64,000 bases of DNA from FEN-1088 sp031407985 (GTDB lineage Bacteria; Myxococcota_A; Polyangia; Fen-1088), in NCBI GenBank assembly GCA_031407985.1, contig JANOJB010000189.1, positions 1-64,000 of the forward strand, in the 5' to 3' direction. Under the pieces are notes generated by a model. It did not search any database, had not been told where the DNA came from, and worked only from the letters and a program-made list of their open reading frames with translations. The translations under genes and the position numbers were made by a program. This document shows, piece after piece, positions 19,601-28,022 of this stretch; within the stretch, counting starts at the first letter, position 1; every line of letters starts with the position of its first letter.

Positions 19601-22600
19601 GGAGACCGTGACGGGGGCGAGCCCTCTCCCTCCGCGGTGGGTGAAGGTCGCGGAGGCGCACGGGAAGCTGAACCAGCCGGGTGTCCCGCAGCTGTTCGCG
19701 GCCTGGAGTCCGTCCCCGCCCGCCGCCTCGAACCCTGCCGCCAACAGCGAGCAGCTCAAGCTGCTCGTGAACGCCAAGACGCCGTTCGACTACACGTCCC
19801 AGCAGCTCAAGGTGTGGGACACGTGGTTTGATGACGCCAATCAGACGTACCCCTGCCAGCCGCCAGCCGTCGATCCAAACCAGAAGTTCTGCGCGACCTT
19901 CATCACTGCGAACCTCCCCTCTGAGGGCAACGAGATCGAGTTCGTCAATCCGGCGTTCAGCGTGAGCTGGATAATTGCCGCGGAGCTGGTCAATAGCTCG
20001 GAGCAGGTTCCGGGCGGCGGCGGCTCCCACCGGTCACTCGGCGTCGTTGCAACCTTGGATGGAAACGAGGTGCTGGTGATTCCACCGGAAGGAGTCGACG
20101 AGGTCGACCTACGCGTCGGCAGCGTTGACGGCATCGAGACGCTGGTCCCGATGGCACCTGATCCCGACCAGGTTCAAGGCGACAACGTCGTAATGCCGGC
20201 CGCCGTCATATCGACCTTCAACCTTGACGATGCCAACGATCCGAACGCCGATGTGACACCGGGCCCTGGACTCGGCAAATCGGTCCTGCCTCCGAGTTTC
20301 AACCCCAATGGAAGCCTTAAGGCCTCTGACCTGACCGAGATCACCCTCCGGTCGCCTGCGACGGAGGCCGTCAACATCGACCTCGACGTCCAGTTCACGT
20401 TGGGCATCGACAACCCGGGGGGCACGGACATGGCCCAGGTCGTCTTCTTCGATGACACCGGGACAAGGACCGTGCTGACCATCACCCAGCTCGTCCGTCA
20501 ACGCGTACTGGTCAAGAACCCGCCGTCGAGAATCGTGCGGGTCGCCGTCCGAACGGCCGGTCGGATCGTCGCCAGCCTGTTCGGCGTCCACGTCCGGACG
20601 CCAGTATCCGCATTCGCTGTTTCACGCGAAGGATCGGATGTCTTCGGACCTTACGAGGAAGACGTCAACGGGCTCATCAAGGTACTCGGCGACGACATCG
20701 GGGTCGTCAAGGTGGGCACGCCTACTCCATGTGAGTTCACGATCCTGGAGCTCTGCACTCCGGACCGCAGACTCGAGCTCGAGCGGCGCACCATCTCCTC
20801 GCTGGATCTGCTCAAGGAGGAAAGTGCGATCTTCGACCCCCAAGCCGACTACCGCCTGGTCGTGACTACCCTACGGGGGGATCACACGACCCGTCGGCTT
20901 TCGCAGAACAAGGACGACGCAGGTATCGTCAACTTCGACCTCAAGCTTGTCGAGCAGGCGTACTTCCATGTCGTCGGGCCGCCCGGAATCGAGGCGCCGG
21001 ACAGACCCGTAGCCACGCCCCCGAGCCCTACTGGTCCAACCGGATTCGAGGACCTGGGCTTCTACGTGGCTTCGACGATCCCGGATTCGACCCCAGCGAG
21101 CGACGGCAAGCCGGTCATCCCCCGCGCGTTCTATCGCGCGTACGACGTCTCGTTCGCCTTCAATGAGCCGTCGACCGTGGAGAAGATGTACCGGCTCGCC
21201 CGCCGTGACCTGACGCTCCGCCTGTTCGATGCGGCGAACACGCCAGTATTCGACGCGGACGGGCGGGCAATCATCGCAACGTCTCGGTGGGACACAGCGC
21301 CGCAACCTACGTTAACCGACGCGCAACAGCGGTGGGTGGCGAGGGTGAACGCCGCCGCTTGCCGCCCTACCAACATCCCTCCGTTCGACCCGAAGGACGC
21401 ACTTACGAATCAGCTCGTCTCGGCACCGGCGGAGATCGTCCTACTCCCGGAGGCACTTTATCAGGCCCGACTAGTGCCGGCGTTGCTGCATGAAGCGTTC
21501 GTGAACTCGATTCCTGGGCTCGCGGCCGACGGCAAGCACGAGCTCGAACGCTGGATCGCGGTAAACGACGACCCCGCAAACCCGGGCCGTTGGGTCGTCG
21601 ATTCGGCCGACGTGATCGGTCCGAACGGACAGCCCGTCATCGGTCCCGACGGGAAACATGTGAAGACGTTCTTCGTGACCGAGACGACCGGGAAAGACAC
21701 GACGCTGCTCTACCGTGGCCCGTTGGGCGCGGCTCCGGGCCCCGACCAGCCGACCAACTGGTCGGACTTTCGAGCCAGTGTTCAGTTTCGGTGGGCCGTG
21801 GGCGTCGTCGCTCTTCAGCTGCGGTACGTCTCTCCCAATGACAGACTGTCGATCGCTTTCGATCGGAGTACGGGAGCACGATCAGTCGTCGCAGTCATCG
21901 GCAGCGTGCAGACGCTTCTCAGCACGGATCAGCCCAACTTCGGTAGTCCCGAGTCGGACCTAGTCGTCACCGCGGACTGCACGGGGAACAGACTGCAGGT
22001 ATTTCAGTTTGGTGCGCCGACTCTCGACCTCGAATTGCCCGCGGGAACTCCAACGGCAGGCTCGTTGGGACTCTTTGGGTCGTTCGTCGCCGGGTGCCGG
22101 TTCACCGAGATCCGCGTGGACGATCTCCGTCCGCCCCCCGCGCCTCCTTCCCCGCCCGCGCCGACGCCCTCGACGGCCCTACGCTTCGACTTCATCACCT
22201 CCAAGTACGTGAACTTCGCCCATCACCTCGCGACCTTCGACGACCGGGTCTTCGAGGTGCCCGCGACGCTCGGCGTGACAGCCAATGATCTGAGCGCGAG
22301 GCTGCCCGCCGCCGTAGCAATTCTCGCAGGGGGACCCGCGGGCTTCGGCCTCGCACCGCCAAGCGATGCCGAAAAGCGTGCGTTCGAGGAATTGGAGCTT
22401 TTGACCCTGGGTCTGGACGGGCGCCTGCGAGCTCCCGCGGCCATCGAGATCCTGAACGCCACCCACGATCCGAAGGTCACGGCGCTGCTCATTCGCAGCC
22501 CGGAGCCGTTTCAGTGGGAGCGGACGCACCTCGCCGCCCGAGCGCCCGTCACGACGCCGCACCTGGGGATCCCCGGGGACGTCAAGATGGTGGCCGTCTC

Positions 22601-23186
22601 GTTTGGCTCGACGCCCCCCGAGGAGAGCATCACGCTGCTGGTGAGGACTGGTCAGAGGATGACCGGGTTCACGATTCAGTGGCGGCACGTCGTCGATGCA
22701 AGCAACCCCGATCCGGGCTGGACCACCTATTACGCCTTCGGGAGCGAGCCAGTCTTCCAAGAGGGAACGTCGGTGCTGGTGTTCTCTGGAAGCAGCGCAG
22801 ATGCCCCGCCCCGGGAGCCGGGCACGCAGCAGCGGTTCGTCGCCCTCGATCCAACGTCAGCGGCCGTCGTCTTTCCCACCGACAGTACGGGGGTCGAGCT
22901 TCGCGTTATCGATGTCGCAGGGAACGTCGTCCACCAGAGAGAATTCAAGCCCATCACCGGGTTGGCGGACCAGGTCGGCGTCAACGTGATCCGCAAGGGG
23001 GATGGGACGTCGCTGTTCCTTTTCCTTACGCCACAGCCGACCGGCACCCGGCCGGCCGGAATGCGCCTCGATCTCATGTTCACGCGCAATCCCGGTTCAA
23101 CGGTCTCGCCGCAACCCTTCCCGATCTTGCGTCAGGCCGGAAGCGACACGTCCGAGGTCGCTGTTTTCGAGTTCGCACTAGAATAG
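16632..23186 (+). CDS. Giant DUF6603-like protein with a LamG/concanavalin-like domain
   Basis: 2184 residues, the largest product in the window, without signal peptide or membrane segments. The first ~900 residues repeat amphipathic beta units (RWIGFSGGLKLVDGIKAG, ATGLAIYGFAGLYG, GGFSVGIDLPWPLPNLGG) typical of the family I know as DUF6603: very large bacterial and fungal proteins of unknown function. Residues ~900-1050 are a Pro/Ala-rich linker. The C-terminal half includes a jelly-roll of the LamG/concanavalin type at ~1660-1830 (LLYRGPLGA, FRASVQFRWAVGVVALQLRY, GSLGLFGSF). The ATG at 16632 follows the previous stop by two bases; the upstream open frame from 16416 is a shadow. A scaffold or tube-like structural role is inference. 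Confidence 0.6.
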   Translation: MFFRSLSTLGAFITDQIWPTDFISPPNLPEFLNNLYVSDYKVETLGDKTIAHLWLAVQAELVIHMPGLDGVDLLLAPGPSGYDATSVSEAPEEGFDPDPDPEDPPSPYSFNGFTFFYVQLLLTEVGLVFPDLRLVLRFKSDLLHPVDAAGKATTGPVEIVFPGALRIDSNFELHLDGFDSVNLPPVMIGTSGVVISAANVKLDLSRTSSPPEIVAAGFDESFLGVFIGNASLTLPGGLLGPGAETITLTNAALGSGGVSGTASLPLQAPVFNEMTNTYNGPRAGTLFGVPFWLSSVNITVKANAFVEAKLIGEMFMPFFDRRVQVRLGFDGNGGLLLQVEGGGGSGSLFTVQVASGVQLTVLSLAVEEKAGKGLFRLDTNLTVTNVGGITSWPSPRINGLLIDSDGNVQIDGGWIDLPKQATLDLHGFKMELTKIGFGKEDSGDRWIGFSGGLKLVDGIKAGASVKGLRIIWRSASQQPDISLEGVGIDFEIPNSLSVTGAVSLVGENFSGAVKVVVKPISLTIDGQFLTGRVASTGERYFGILLHGELPTGIPLGATGLAIYGFAGLYGQNLAPGKRADEDWFENPDGTPGWYKRSPAGVDDLVNKWSPTPGAFAFGAGVTLGTYSDNGYQFSGRLLLVLSFPGPTILIDGRANLFKKRSELSGNDPTFRALAVIQPGKSFLLGLDAHYKYKANGKLLDLKGSAEAFFDFNNAGNWHIFIGRKDPALKKRIAARLFKLYDVNGYFELTPTNLAVGAGWSFDKSYGFSSLKVHVQASLQEDAVISWHPNHFTGSVILDGSAGLSAFGHGIGVHAHADISGDVFEPFHLHGGFSVGIDLPWPLPNLGGTINFDWQETLTSAPPLPLPLREATVEHTKRMLKWPIPRNGNSGALLPDNNAGGDLELPGSAQLGTVPPVTAPVPAVAPKVPADSAIGLSFSRPISDGAGVSVNPTGVGKETIGDVSNPKNPVGPYSAFYQLSTIALEKRVPAPETVTGASPLPPRWVKVAEAHGKLNQPGVPQLFAAWSPSPPAASNPAANSEQLKLLVNAKTPFDYTSQQLKVWDTWFDDANQTYPCQPPAVDPNQKFCATFITANLPSEGNEIEFVNPAFSVSWIIAAELVNSSEQVPGGGGSHRSLGVVATLDGNEVLVIPPEGVDEVDLRVGSVDGIETLVPMAPDPDQVQGDNVVMPAAVISTFNLDDANDPNADVTPGPGLGKSVLPPSFNPNGSLKASDLTEITLRSPATEAVNIDLDVQFTLGIDNPGGTDMAQVVFFDDTGTRTVLTITQLVRQRVLVKNPPSRIVRVAVRTAGRIVASLFGVHVRTPVSAFAVSREGSDVFGPYEEDVNGLIKVLGDDIGVVKVGTPTPCEFTILELCTPDRRLELERRTISSLDLLKEESAIFDPQADYRLVVTTLRGDHTTRRLSQNKDDAGIVNFDLKLVEQAYFHVVGPPGIEAPDRPVATPPSPTGPTGFEDLGFYVASTIPDSTPASDGKPVIPRAFYRAYDVSFAFNEPSTVEKMYRLARRDLTLRLFDAANTPVFDADGRAIIATSRWDTAPQPTLTDAQQRWVARVNAAACRPTNIPPFDPKDALTNQLVSAPAEIVLLPEALYQARLVPALLHEAFVNSIPGLAADGKHELERWIAVNDDPANPGRWVVDSADVIGPNGQPVIGPDGKHVKTFFVTETTGKDTTLLYRGPLGAAPGPDQPTNWSDFRASVQFRWAVGVVALQLRYVSPNDRLSIAFDRSTGARSVVAVIGSVQTLLSTDQPNFGSPESDLVVTADCTGNRLQVFQFGAPTLDLELPAGTPTAGSLGLFGSFVAGCRFTEIRVDDLRPPPAPPSPPAPTPSTALRFDFITSKYVNFAHHLATFDDRVFEVPATLGVTANDLSARLPAAVAILAGGPAGFGLAPPSDAEKRAFEELELLTLGLDGRLRAPAAIEILNATHDPKVTALLIRSPEPFQWERTHLAARAPVTTPHLGIPGDVKMVAVSFGSTPPEESITLLVRTGQRMTGFTIQWRHVVDASNPDPGWTTYYAFGSEPVFQEGTSVLVFSGSSADAPPREPGTQQRFVALDPTSAAVVFPTDSTGVELRVIDVAGNVVHQREFKPITGLADQVGVNVIRKGDGTSLFLFLTPQPTGTRPAGMRLDLMFTRNPGSTVSPQPFPILRQAGSDTSEVAVFEFALE

Positions 23187-23191
23187 GACCC

Positions 23192-25048
23192 ATGCACATC
23201 GAGCTGCGCCCGCGTGCCAGGACCTTCTTATCGCTATGGGCCTCCATTGCACTCTCCGCGGCCTCCTGTTCCTCCAAACCCGGCGCGGCGACCGGAAAGG
23301 GCGGGGAAAGCGGTAGCGGCGGGACTGGCTTGATCGACGGGGGAGCGGCTGCTGGAGGCGCCGGCCCGATCGACGCCGCTGGTGGGGGGCTGGGTGATGG
23401 CCCCGCGCCCGTCGACGGTCCCTCGGTGCCGTCCGATCCGGTTTCGGGGTGCACCTCCGACGGCTGGTGCTGGTTACGTCCGCGCCCGACCGGAAACGTC
23501 ATCCGTAACATTCAGGGAACCGCCGCCAACGATGTCTGGGCGGGTGGGGAAGCAGGAACCGCAGTGCACTGGGACGGTGGCAGATGGACCGCCCACCCGA
23601 TCGGCGGCGAGTTGTACCAGGTCTACGGCCTCTACTCGGTCGGACGGAACGACGTTTGGGCTGTCGGCGACAGCGGCGTTTTCCATTGGGATGGTTCCAA
23701 CTGGACTCAGTCGCTCCAACTCGGAGCCGTCGCTATCTCGGGCAGCGCCCCAGACAGCGTCTGGGCCGTAGCGATCGGTGGTCAGCTGATCCGGCTGCAG
23801 CAATCGCAGTGGATCCCGGTCGGGATGGTACCCACCAGTTGCGGGGCTCTGTGGGTCGCGTCTCCGACCGATATCTGGATCGGCTGCGATACCCTCTACC
23901 ACTACGACGGGAACAACCTCGTCGACACCGGGAAGGTGCCGGGCGCATTCCAGATTTCGGGCGCCCGAGCCGACGATGTCTGGGCGGCGACCCCGACAGG
24001 TGTCTGGCACTGGGATGGATTGACATGGGCCCAAGCGGGATTCACACAGCCCACCATCTCCAGCATTTGGGCCCGTGCTCCGGGAGATGTCTGGCTGCTT
24101 GAGTCCAACGGCGCTCTCCGTCACCGGGAGGGAACCAGCTGGCGGTCAACCTGGCAGGGGCAGTCGTCGAGCGCCCGCTGTGTCTTCGCGATCGGAGGGG
24201 ATGTTTGGGTCGGTGGTGCCCGCGGAATGCTCTTGCGCGGCGACGGGGCGACGCTCGCGCCGACAACGGATACACCCATCGTGCCGACTGCCTGGTCCAG
24301 GGGAATCTACGGCATCGACCCCAAGGGCCTGTGGATTGCTACCGACGACGGCATCCGAGTCTGGGACGGGTCGACATTTGCGACGTTGTTAGGAACGGCC
24401 GGACAGTCTTACGGAGCCGTGTGGGCGTCGGCGGTCGACGACGTCTGGATGGTCGACAGCGCGTATGTTCTCTCGCGTTGGAATGGCGGTTCCTTCCAGC
24501 AGGTGGCCGAGGGGGTTGGGTTCCTCTTTGGAACCTCGGCAACCGACGTCTGGGCTGATTTTCGCCACTGGAACGGTCAGACGTGGACGACCACGGGAGC
24601 CGCCGATGCCGGGTACAAGCCGATGGCAATGTGGGCAAGCGGACCGTCGGATGCATGGGTCGTAGGTACGGGCGGCTACGTCAAACACTGGGACGGCAGC
24701 AACTGGTCCCGAATGACCGGTTTTGGGACGATCACCCTCACGGCTGTCTGGGGGACCGGACCCAACGATGTCTGGGTCGGCGGAGAGAACGAGCAGATAT
24801 CGCGCTGGGACGGGCAGAAGTGGAGCCCGGTCCACACATTGTCGGGAGGAGGCGCAATCCGTGCGTTCGCCGGAAAAGTGGGGGATGTTTGGGCGCTTGG
24901 AGGGCGAACTGGCGCGATGCATTGGGACGGCACCAAGTTGTCGCCCTCCTGGATCGGCACGCATCTCGCTATCAACGGCATCTGGGCGGGTCCAACATTG
25001 GGCGTGTTCGCAGCCAGCGCCGACGGAATCCTGCGCCACGATCCGTGA
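23192..25048 (+). CDS. Lipoprotein with about 13 'DVWAVG' propeller repeats
   Basis: 618 residues. A signal peptide ends in a lipobox-like SAASC (Cys near residue 27), followed by a Gly/Ser/Ala linker to ~80 and then about thirteen repeats built on N/D-D-V-W-x-x-G ... HWDG-x-x-W (for example NDVWAVGDSGVFHWDGSNW). Such repeats form beta-propellers that are abundant in myxobacterial lipoproteins, with no known activity. AGGA lies just before the ATG, 5 bp after the giant gene. It is probably displayed on the outer membrane and could anchor products of the same operon. Confidence 0.75.
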   Translation: MHIELRPRARTFLSLWASIALSAASCSSKPGAATGKGGESGSGGTGLIDGGAAAGGAGPIDAAGGGLGDGPAPVDGPSVPSDPVSGCTSDGWCWLRPRPTGNVIRNIQGTAANDVWAGGEAGTAVHWDGGRWTAHPIGGELYQVYGLYSVGRNDVWAVGDSGVFHWDGSNWTQSLQLGAVAISGSAPDSVWAVAIGGQLIRLQQSQWIPVGMVPTSCGALWVASPTDIWIGCDTLYHYDGNNLVDTGKVPGAFQISGARADDVWAATPTGVWHWDGLTWAQAGFTQPTISSIWARAPGDVWLLESNGALRHREGTSWRSTWQGQSSSARCVFAIGGDVWVGGARGMLLRGDGATLAPTTDTPIVPTAWSRGIYGIDPKGLWIATDDGIRVWDGSTFATLLGTAGQSYGAVWASAVDDVWMVDSAYVLSRWNGGSFQQVAEGVGFLFGTSATDVWADFRHWNGQTWTTTGAADAGYKPMAMWASGPSDAWVVGTGGYVKHWDGSNWSRMTGFGTITLTAVWGTGPNDVWVGGENEQISRWDGQKWSPVHTLSGGGAIRAFAGKVGDVWALGGRTGAMHWDGTKLSPSWIGTHLAINGIWAGPTLGVFAASADGILRHDP

Positions 25049-25132
25049 ACGACGATTGCAGCCTGGCCAGTGTCCGTCCGGCGGAAACCGTCACGCTCGA
25101 TCTGTCGCTGGACCAGAGGCATCATCAGAGGG

Positions 25133-25732
25133 ATGCGGATGCATTTCACACCGGTCCCCCGTGGTGCGGTTTTGACGGCAGCCGTCGCCGCACTCTTCGG
25201 GGTGGTCGTCGGATGCGGCGAAGGAACTCAGACTGGCCAGAAGGATGGCGCTGTCGGGCAATCTGGGGGGAGCGGCGCGGGCGGATCGGTAGCAGGAAAC
25301 GGTGGAACGGTGGCAGGAAACGGCGGAGCGGTGGCCGGTACCGGCGGGAGAGGCGGCCAGGCCGGCCAGGGTGGCCTAGTCGACGCTGGCGGTGACGCGC
25401 CCGTGTCTCAGGATGGCGCCAACGACTTTCAGCCAGACGTGCGACTGGTCAACCCAACTATTACGATGCTGACGCCGTCCTCGCTGCCCAGCAATACGGC
25501 GGGATCCTTCACGCTGCTGGTCGACGGTCGGGACTTTCCACCGGACGCGGAGGTTTGTCTTGAAGCAAACTGCTGGTTAGCGACATTCGTGTCGGAGACC
25601 AGGATCAGTGCCCTGATCCCCGGCGTCGCCCTCGGTGGCTCGCCGCGACAGGCCCCGGTGGAGGTGAGCCGCACAGGCTCCCCTCCACTTCGCAGCAACA
25701 TCCTCTACTTCACGATCACTGCTCCGCAGTGA
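25133..25732 (+). CDS. Small IPT/TIG-domain lipoprotein
   Basis: 199 residues. The start at 25133 (25139 also possible) gives a signal peptide with lipobox VVVGC. A Gly-rich linker with repeats of VAGNGGT/A follows, then an IPT/TIG Ig-like domain (~residues 100-199: PTITMLTPSSLPSNTAGSFTL, ISALIPG, SNILYFTIT). Such domains mediate protein or carbohydrate contacts at the cell surface. Last gene of the cargo run, 84 bp after the propeller lipoprotein. The end of a second, decayed copy lies about 330 bp downstream. Confidence 0.7.
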   Translation: MRMHFTPVPRGAVLTAAVAALFGVVVGCGEGTQTGQKDGAVGQSGGSGAGGSVAGNGGTVAGNGGAVAGTGGRGGQAGQGGLVDAGGDAPVSQDGANDFQPDVRLVNPTITMLTPSSLPSNTAGSFTLLVDGRDFPPDAEVCLEANCWLATFVSETRISALIPGVALGGSPRQAPVEVSRTGSPPLRSNILYFTITAPQ

Positions 25733-26553
25733 TTCGCCACGCCCATCGGCGAGTGGTGCCGGGCCGGGTAAGTTGGGGCCCCCGGGGCCGTCAAGATGGT
25801 GGGGGTCTCGTTTGGATTATGTCCTCCGCGCCCCTACGCAATAGGGTCTACGGGAGATCGATCACGGCCCCGCAGTAGGTGGGCTGTCCATGCAATCTTG
25901 CCTGCCTCCGAATCGTTTCGATGATCGCCGGCCGTCGGTTTCACCGGCGAGCCGGCGAGCCGGCGGCGGATCGCGCCGCCAGACTCCCGTGCACGTGAAG
26001 CGCATCCCGGATCTCCCCGTTTACAGCAACATCCTTTACTTCACGATCACCACCCGGCAATGAGGTCGATGCACGGGCAATTCCGCGATCGAGGTCCGTT
26101 CGTCACGCCGGATATGACGACCTTCGCCAGGATGATGGTCTTGCCCGAGGTCGCGCCGCCCTGCGCTGTGGCGGTAGCCCCTCGGCGTTGCCAACGGCAG
26201 CAATCGACCTCACCGTCGGTGAATCACCGCGTCGCACCGTGTTGTGATTGGACACAACCGAGTAATCACGGATACCTACGCCGGCCGTGTAATTCTGAGA
26301 CTCCACGCATAACACTACATTTTCACCAACCATGACGGGCACTTAGGCCCGTCGTGTGGTTGGTCCTTAATCTTGCCCTCGTGTCCTTCTTTCTCCCTGT
26401 GCTTCTCCCTCCCCTCGCCCGCACATAGCCCGGCATATCTGGACGGCAACGGGTCGGCTCCGTCCTGCCATCGGAAAACTGAATCCGTTTCGGCAACGAT
26501 GCTGGCCGTCGACGCGAGAACCAGATGGACACGGAAAAATGAAGGGGGCCTCC
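25733..26553. other. Decayed spacer with fragments of cargo genes
   Basis: No intact gene is seen. It contains a 26-codon relic of an IPT-domain gene end (25986-26063). Around 25780-25815 it contains a stretch closely matching the giant gene near 22575 (both read GTCAAGATGGTGG then GTCTCGTTTGG). These relics suggest that a second copy of part of the cargo was once present. The open frame at 26060-26335 has no protein-like features. Confidence 0.55.
25986..26063 (+). pseudogene. Relic of a second IPT-domain gene (C-terminal end only)
   Basis: Translation ends PVYSNILYFTITTRQ-stop, compared with PPLRSNILYFTITAPQ-stop in the intact lipoprotein gene upstream. The shared ending and stop position, without a start or upstream domain, indicate a truncated paralog. 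Confidence 0.6.
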
Positions 26554-26979
26554 ATGAAAATCGGCATCGCTCAGATCGAATCCCTGCGAGAGGCTTTGAA
26601 GGCATTGCCACCGCCACCGAAGGTGCGGAACGACGGCACCAAGCGGGGAGCAATCGCAGCCCTCGCGCCGGAATTGTTCGGGCTGCGCCGCCAGGGATAC
26701 GGACTGGAAACCCTTGCAGCCTTCCTGAAGGAAAAGGGTTTGGAGATCAGTTCGGGAACGCTGAAGAACTATCTCCAACGTGCCGGAGCAACGAGGACCA
26801 AACGGCGACAAAGAAAAGTCGTTGCGGCCCATGACGAACGCCCCGCGCAGGCGCCAGCACGTTTGCCCGCACCGCCATCAACAACGCGGCCGGTACCGGC
26901 GGCGACAGTAGGTACACCAGCGGGAAGCCAGAGTCCCGTGATGCCACCTTGGCCACGGCCGGACTCTGAGGAGATCTGA
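26554..26979 (+). CDS. Small DNA-binding-like protein of the plasmid/mobilisation type (copy 1)
   Basis: 141 residues. The ATG at 26554 follows GGGGGCCTCC; 26539 is an alternative. Residues 1-75 have the arrangement seen in small accessory proteins of plasmids and mobilisable islands, sometimes annotated MobC- or TraC-like: a helical opening (IESLREALKALP), a segment GAIAALAPELFGLRRQGYGLETLAAFL, and KGLEISSGTLKNYLQRA, a likely helix-turn-helix. The tail is Pro/Ala/Arg-rich and probably disordered. A paralog follows at 27526, so the pair probably regulates or assists the island's mobility. I cannot say which DNA it binds. Confidence 0.55.
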   Translation: MKIGIAQIESLREALKALPPPPKVRNDGTKRGAIAALAPELFGLRRQGYGLETLAAFLKEKGLEISSGTLKNYLQRAGATRTKRRQRKVVAAHDERPAQAPARLPAPPSTTRPVPAATVGTPAGSQSPVMPPWPRPDSEEI

Positions 26980-27525
26980 GAACGAACGACCGAGAATCGG
27001 GGAGTCCATCAACCGGGATCCAGAGTCGGACCGCAAGAGCACGACCGTGGGATCAAATTCCGAGCCGCAGGGGATCACCAGCGGACGACGGCCAGGACCC
27101 GATCAGTTCATTGTCAGGATACACGTCGGCGATTCTGGGAGTTCACGAGATCGGCACCGAGCGATCCAAATCAAAACCACCATCGTGTGGACCCGGTGAC
27201 GTCGGTAAACATCTTCTTGGTCCCCCGCCGAACCAGCGACGATGAGGGTCATCAGACCTTCACGGGATAAGGACATCTGAATTCCCGTCCGGCCGGGAGA
27301 TGACAAGTCCGGACCAGAGCGGACCGCAGCGCGAGGCGCCCGGCGCCTCGCGCGAGGACCGCACCGCGCGGCCACCTCGTTCGACCGAAAGGCACCGACC
27401 GACCGCGTGGAGCAGGACGACGGTCGGGTCGGCGCGGCCCGTCACGGATCACCGGCCGCGCCAGGCAACGAACCCAGTCGCCATCGCGAGAAGTAGATCT
27501 GCACGACGAAAGAGGGAGCGACCAC
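26980..27525. other. Intergenic region between the paired small genes
   Basis: No gene is seen in these 546 bases. It carries a strong palindrome at 27329-27353. Separation of the two paralogs by a structured noncoding stretch makes it a plausible regulatory or processing site for the element. Confidence 0.45.
27329..27353. repeat. Perfect 12-bp inverted repeat with a one-base spacer
   Basis: The arms GCGCGAGGCGCC and GGCGCCTCGCGC flank a single C. A palindrome this long in a noncoding stretch of an integrative element is a candidate binding site for one of the neighbouring small proteins, or a cruciform. No T-run follows. Confidence 0.6.
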
Positions 27526-28002
27526 ATGGCACACAGCATCGCGATACTCGAACGGGTTCGGGCTCGATTGGCGGCACTTCCGAAGCCGGATCAGCAGAGC
27601 AAGCAACTGAACAAGCAGGAGTCGATCGGATTCCTGGCGAAGGACCTCATCGCTTCGATGAGCGACGGCCACACCCTTGACGAGCTTGCTGCCGTCCTGG
27701 CGGAAGAAGGCGTGAGCATGAGTCCGGTCGCGCTAAAGAGCCACCTGCGTCGAGCGCGCCGACGCCGTCCCGGGAAGCGTACAGGGGGTCGCAGACCGGT
27801 CCTGGGTACAGCGGCAGCGGCTGCAGAAGGGGCAGCTCCAGCGCAGTCCGAGGGCGATCCGGGGACCGCCAAGCGAGCACCCGACACCTACCCACCGGGC
27901 GTAGCAAACGGCAATCCGAAGGAGCGATCTCGCGCGTCGCTCTCGCTCCCACCAAGACCAGGATCCGCGTTCGTGGCGCGCAAAGACACCGACAAGGTCT
28001 GA
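27526..28002 (+). CDS. Small DNA-binding-like protein of the plasmid/mobilisation type (copy 2)
   Basis: 158 residues, preceded by AGAGGGAG. It shares its plan with the gene at 26554: LERVRARLAALPKP, a helical segment with GHTLDELAAVLAEEGVSMS, PVALKSHLRRARRRRPGKR as helix-turn-helix plus basic patch, then a disordered tail. Pairwise similarity is confined to the first ~80 residues, so the duplication is old. It ends 20 bp before the excisionase gene and is probably co-transcribed with excisionase and integrase. Confidence 0.55.
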   Translation: MAHSIAILERVRARLAALPKPDQQSKQLNKQESIGFLAKDLIASMSDGHTLDELAAVLAEEGVSMSPVALKSHLRRARRRRPGKRTGGRRPVLGTAAAAAEGAAPAQSEGDPGTAKRAPDTYPPGVANGNPKERSRASLSLPPRPGSAFVARKDTDKV

Positions 28003-28022
28003 ACCCGAACAGGAAGGTTGTC

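Noticed and set aside
4841..25732. Contractile injection system or prophage structural module
   Set aside because: No sheath, tube, baseplate, AAA ATPase, portal, capsid or terminase segment was seen in any of the eight proteins.
26060..26335. 91-residue open frame in the decayed spacer
   Set aside because: No ribosome-binding site, no recognisable segment, and it follows a gene relic.
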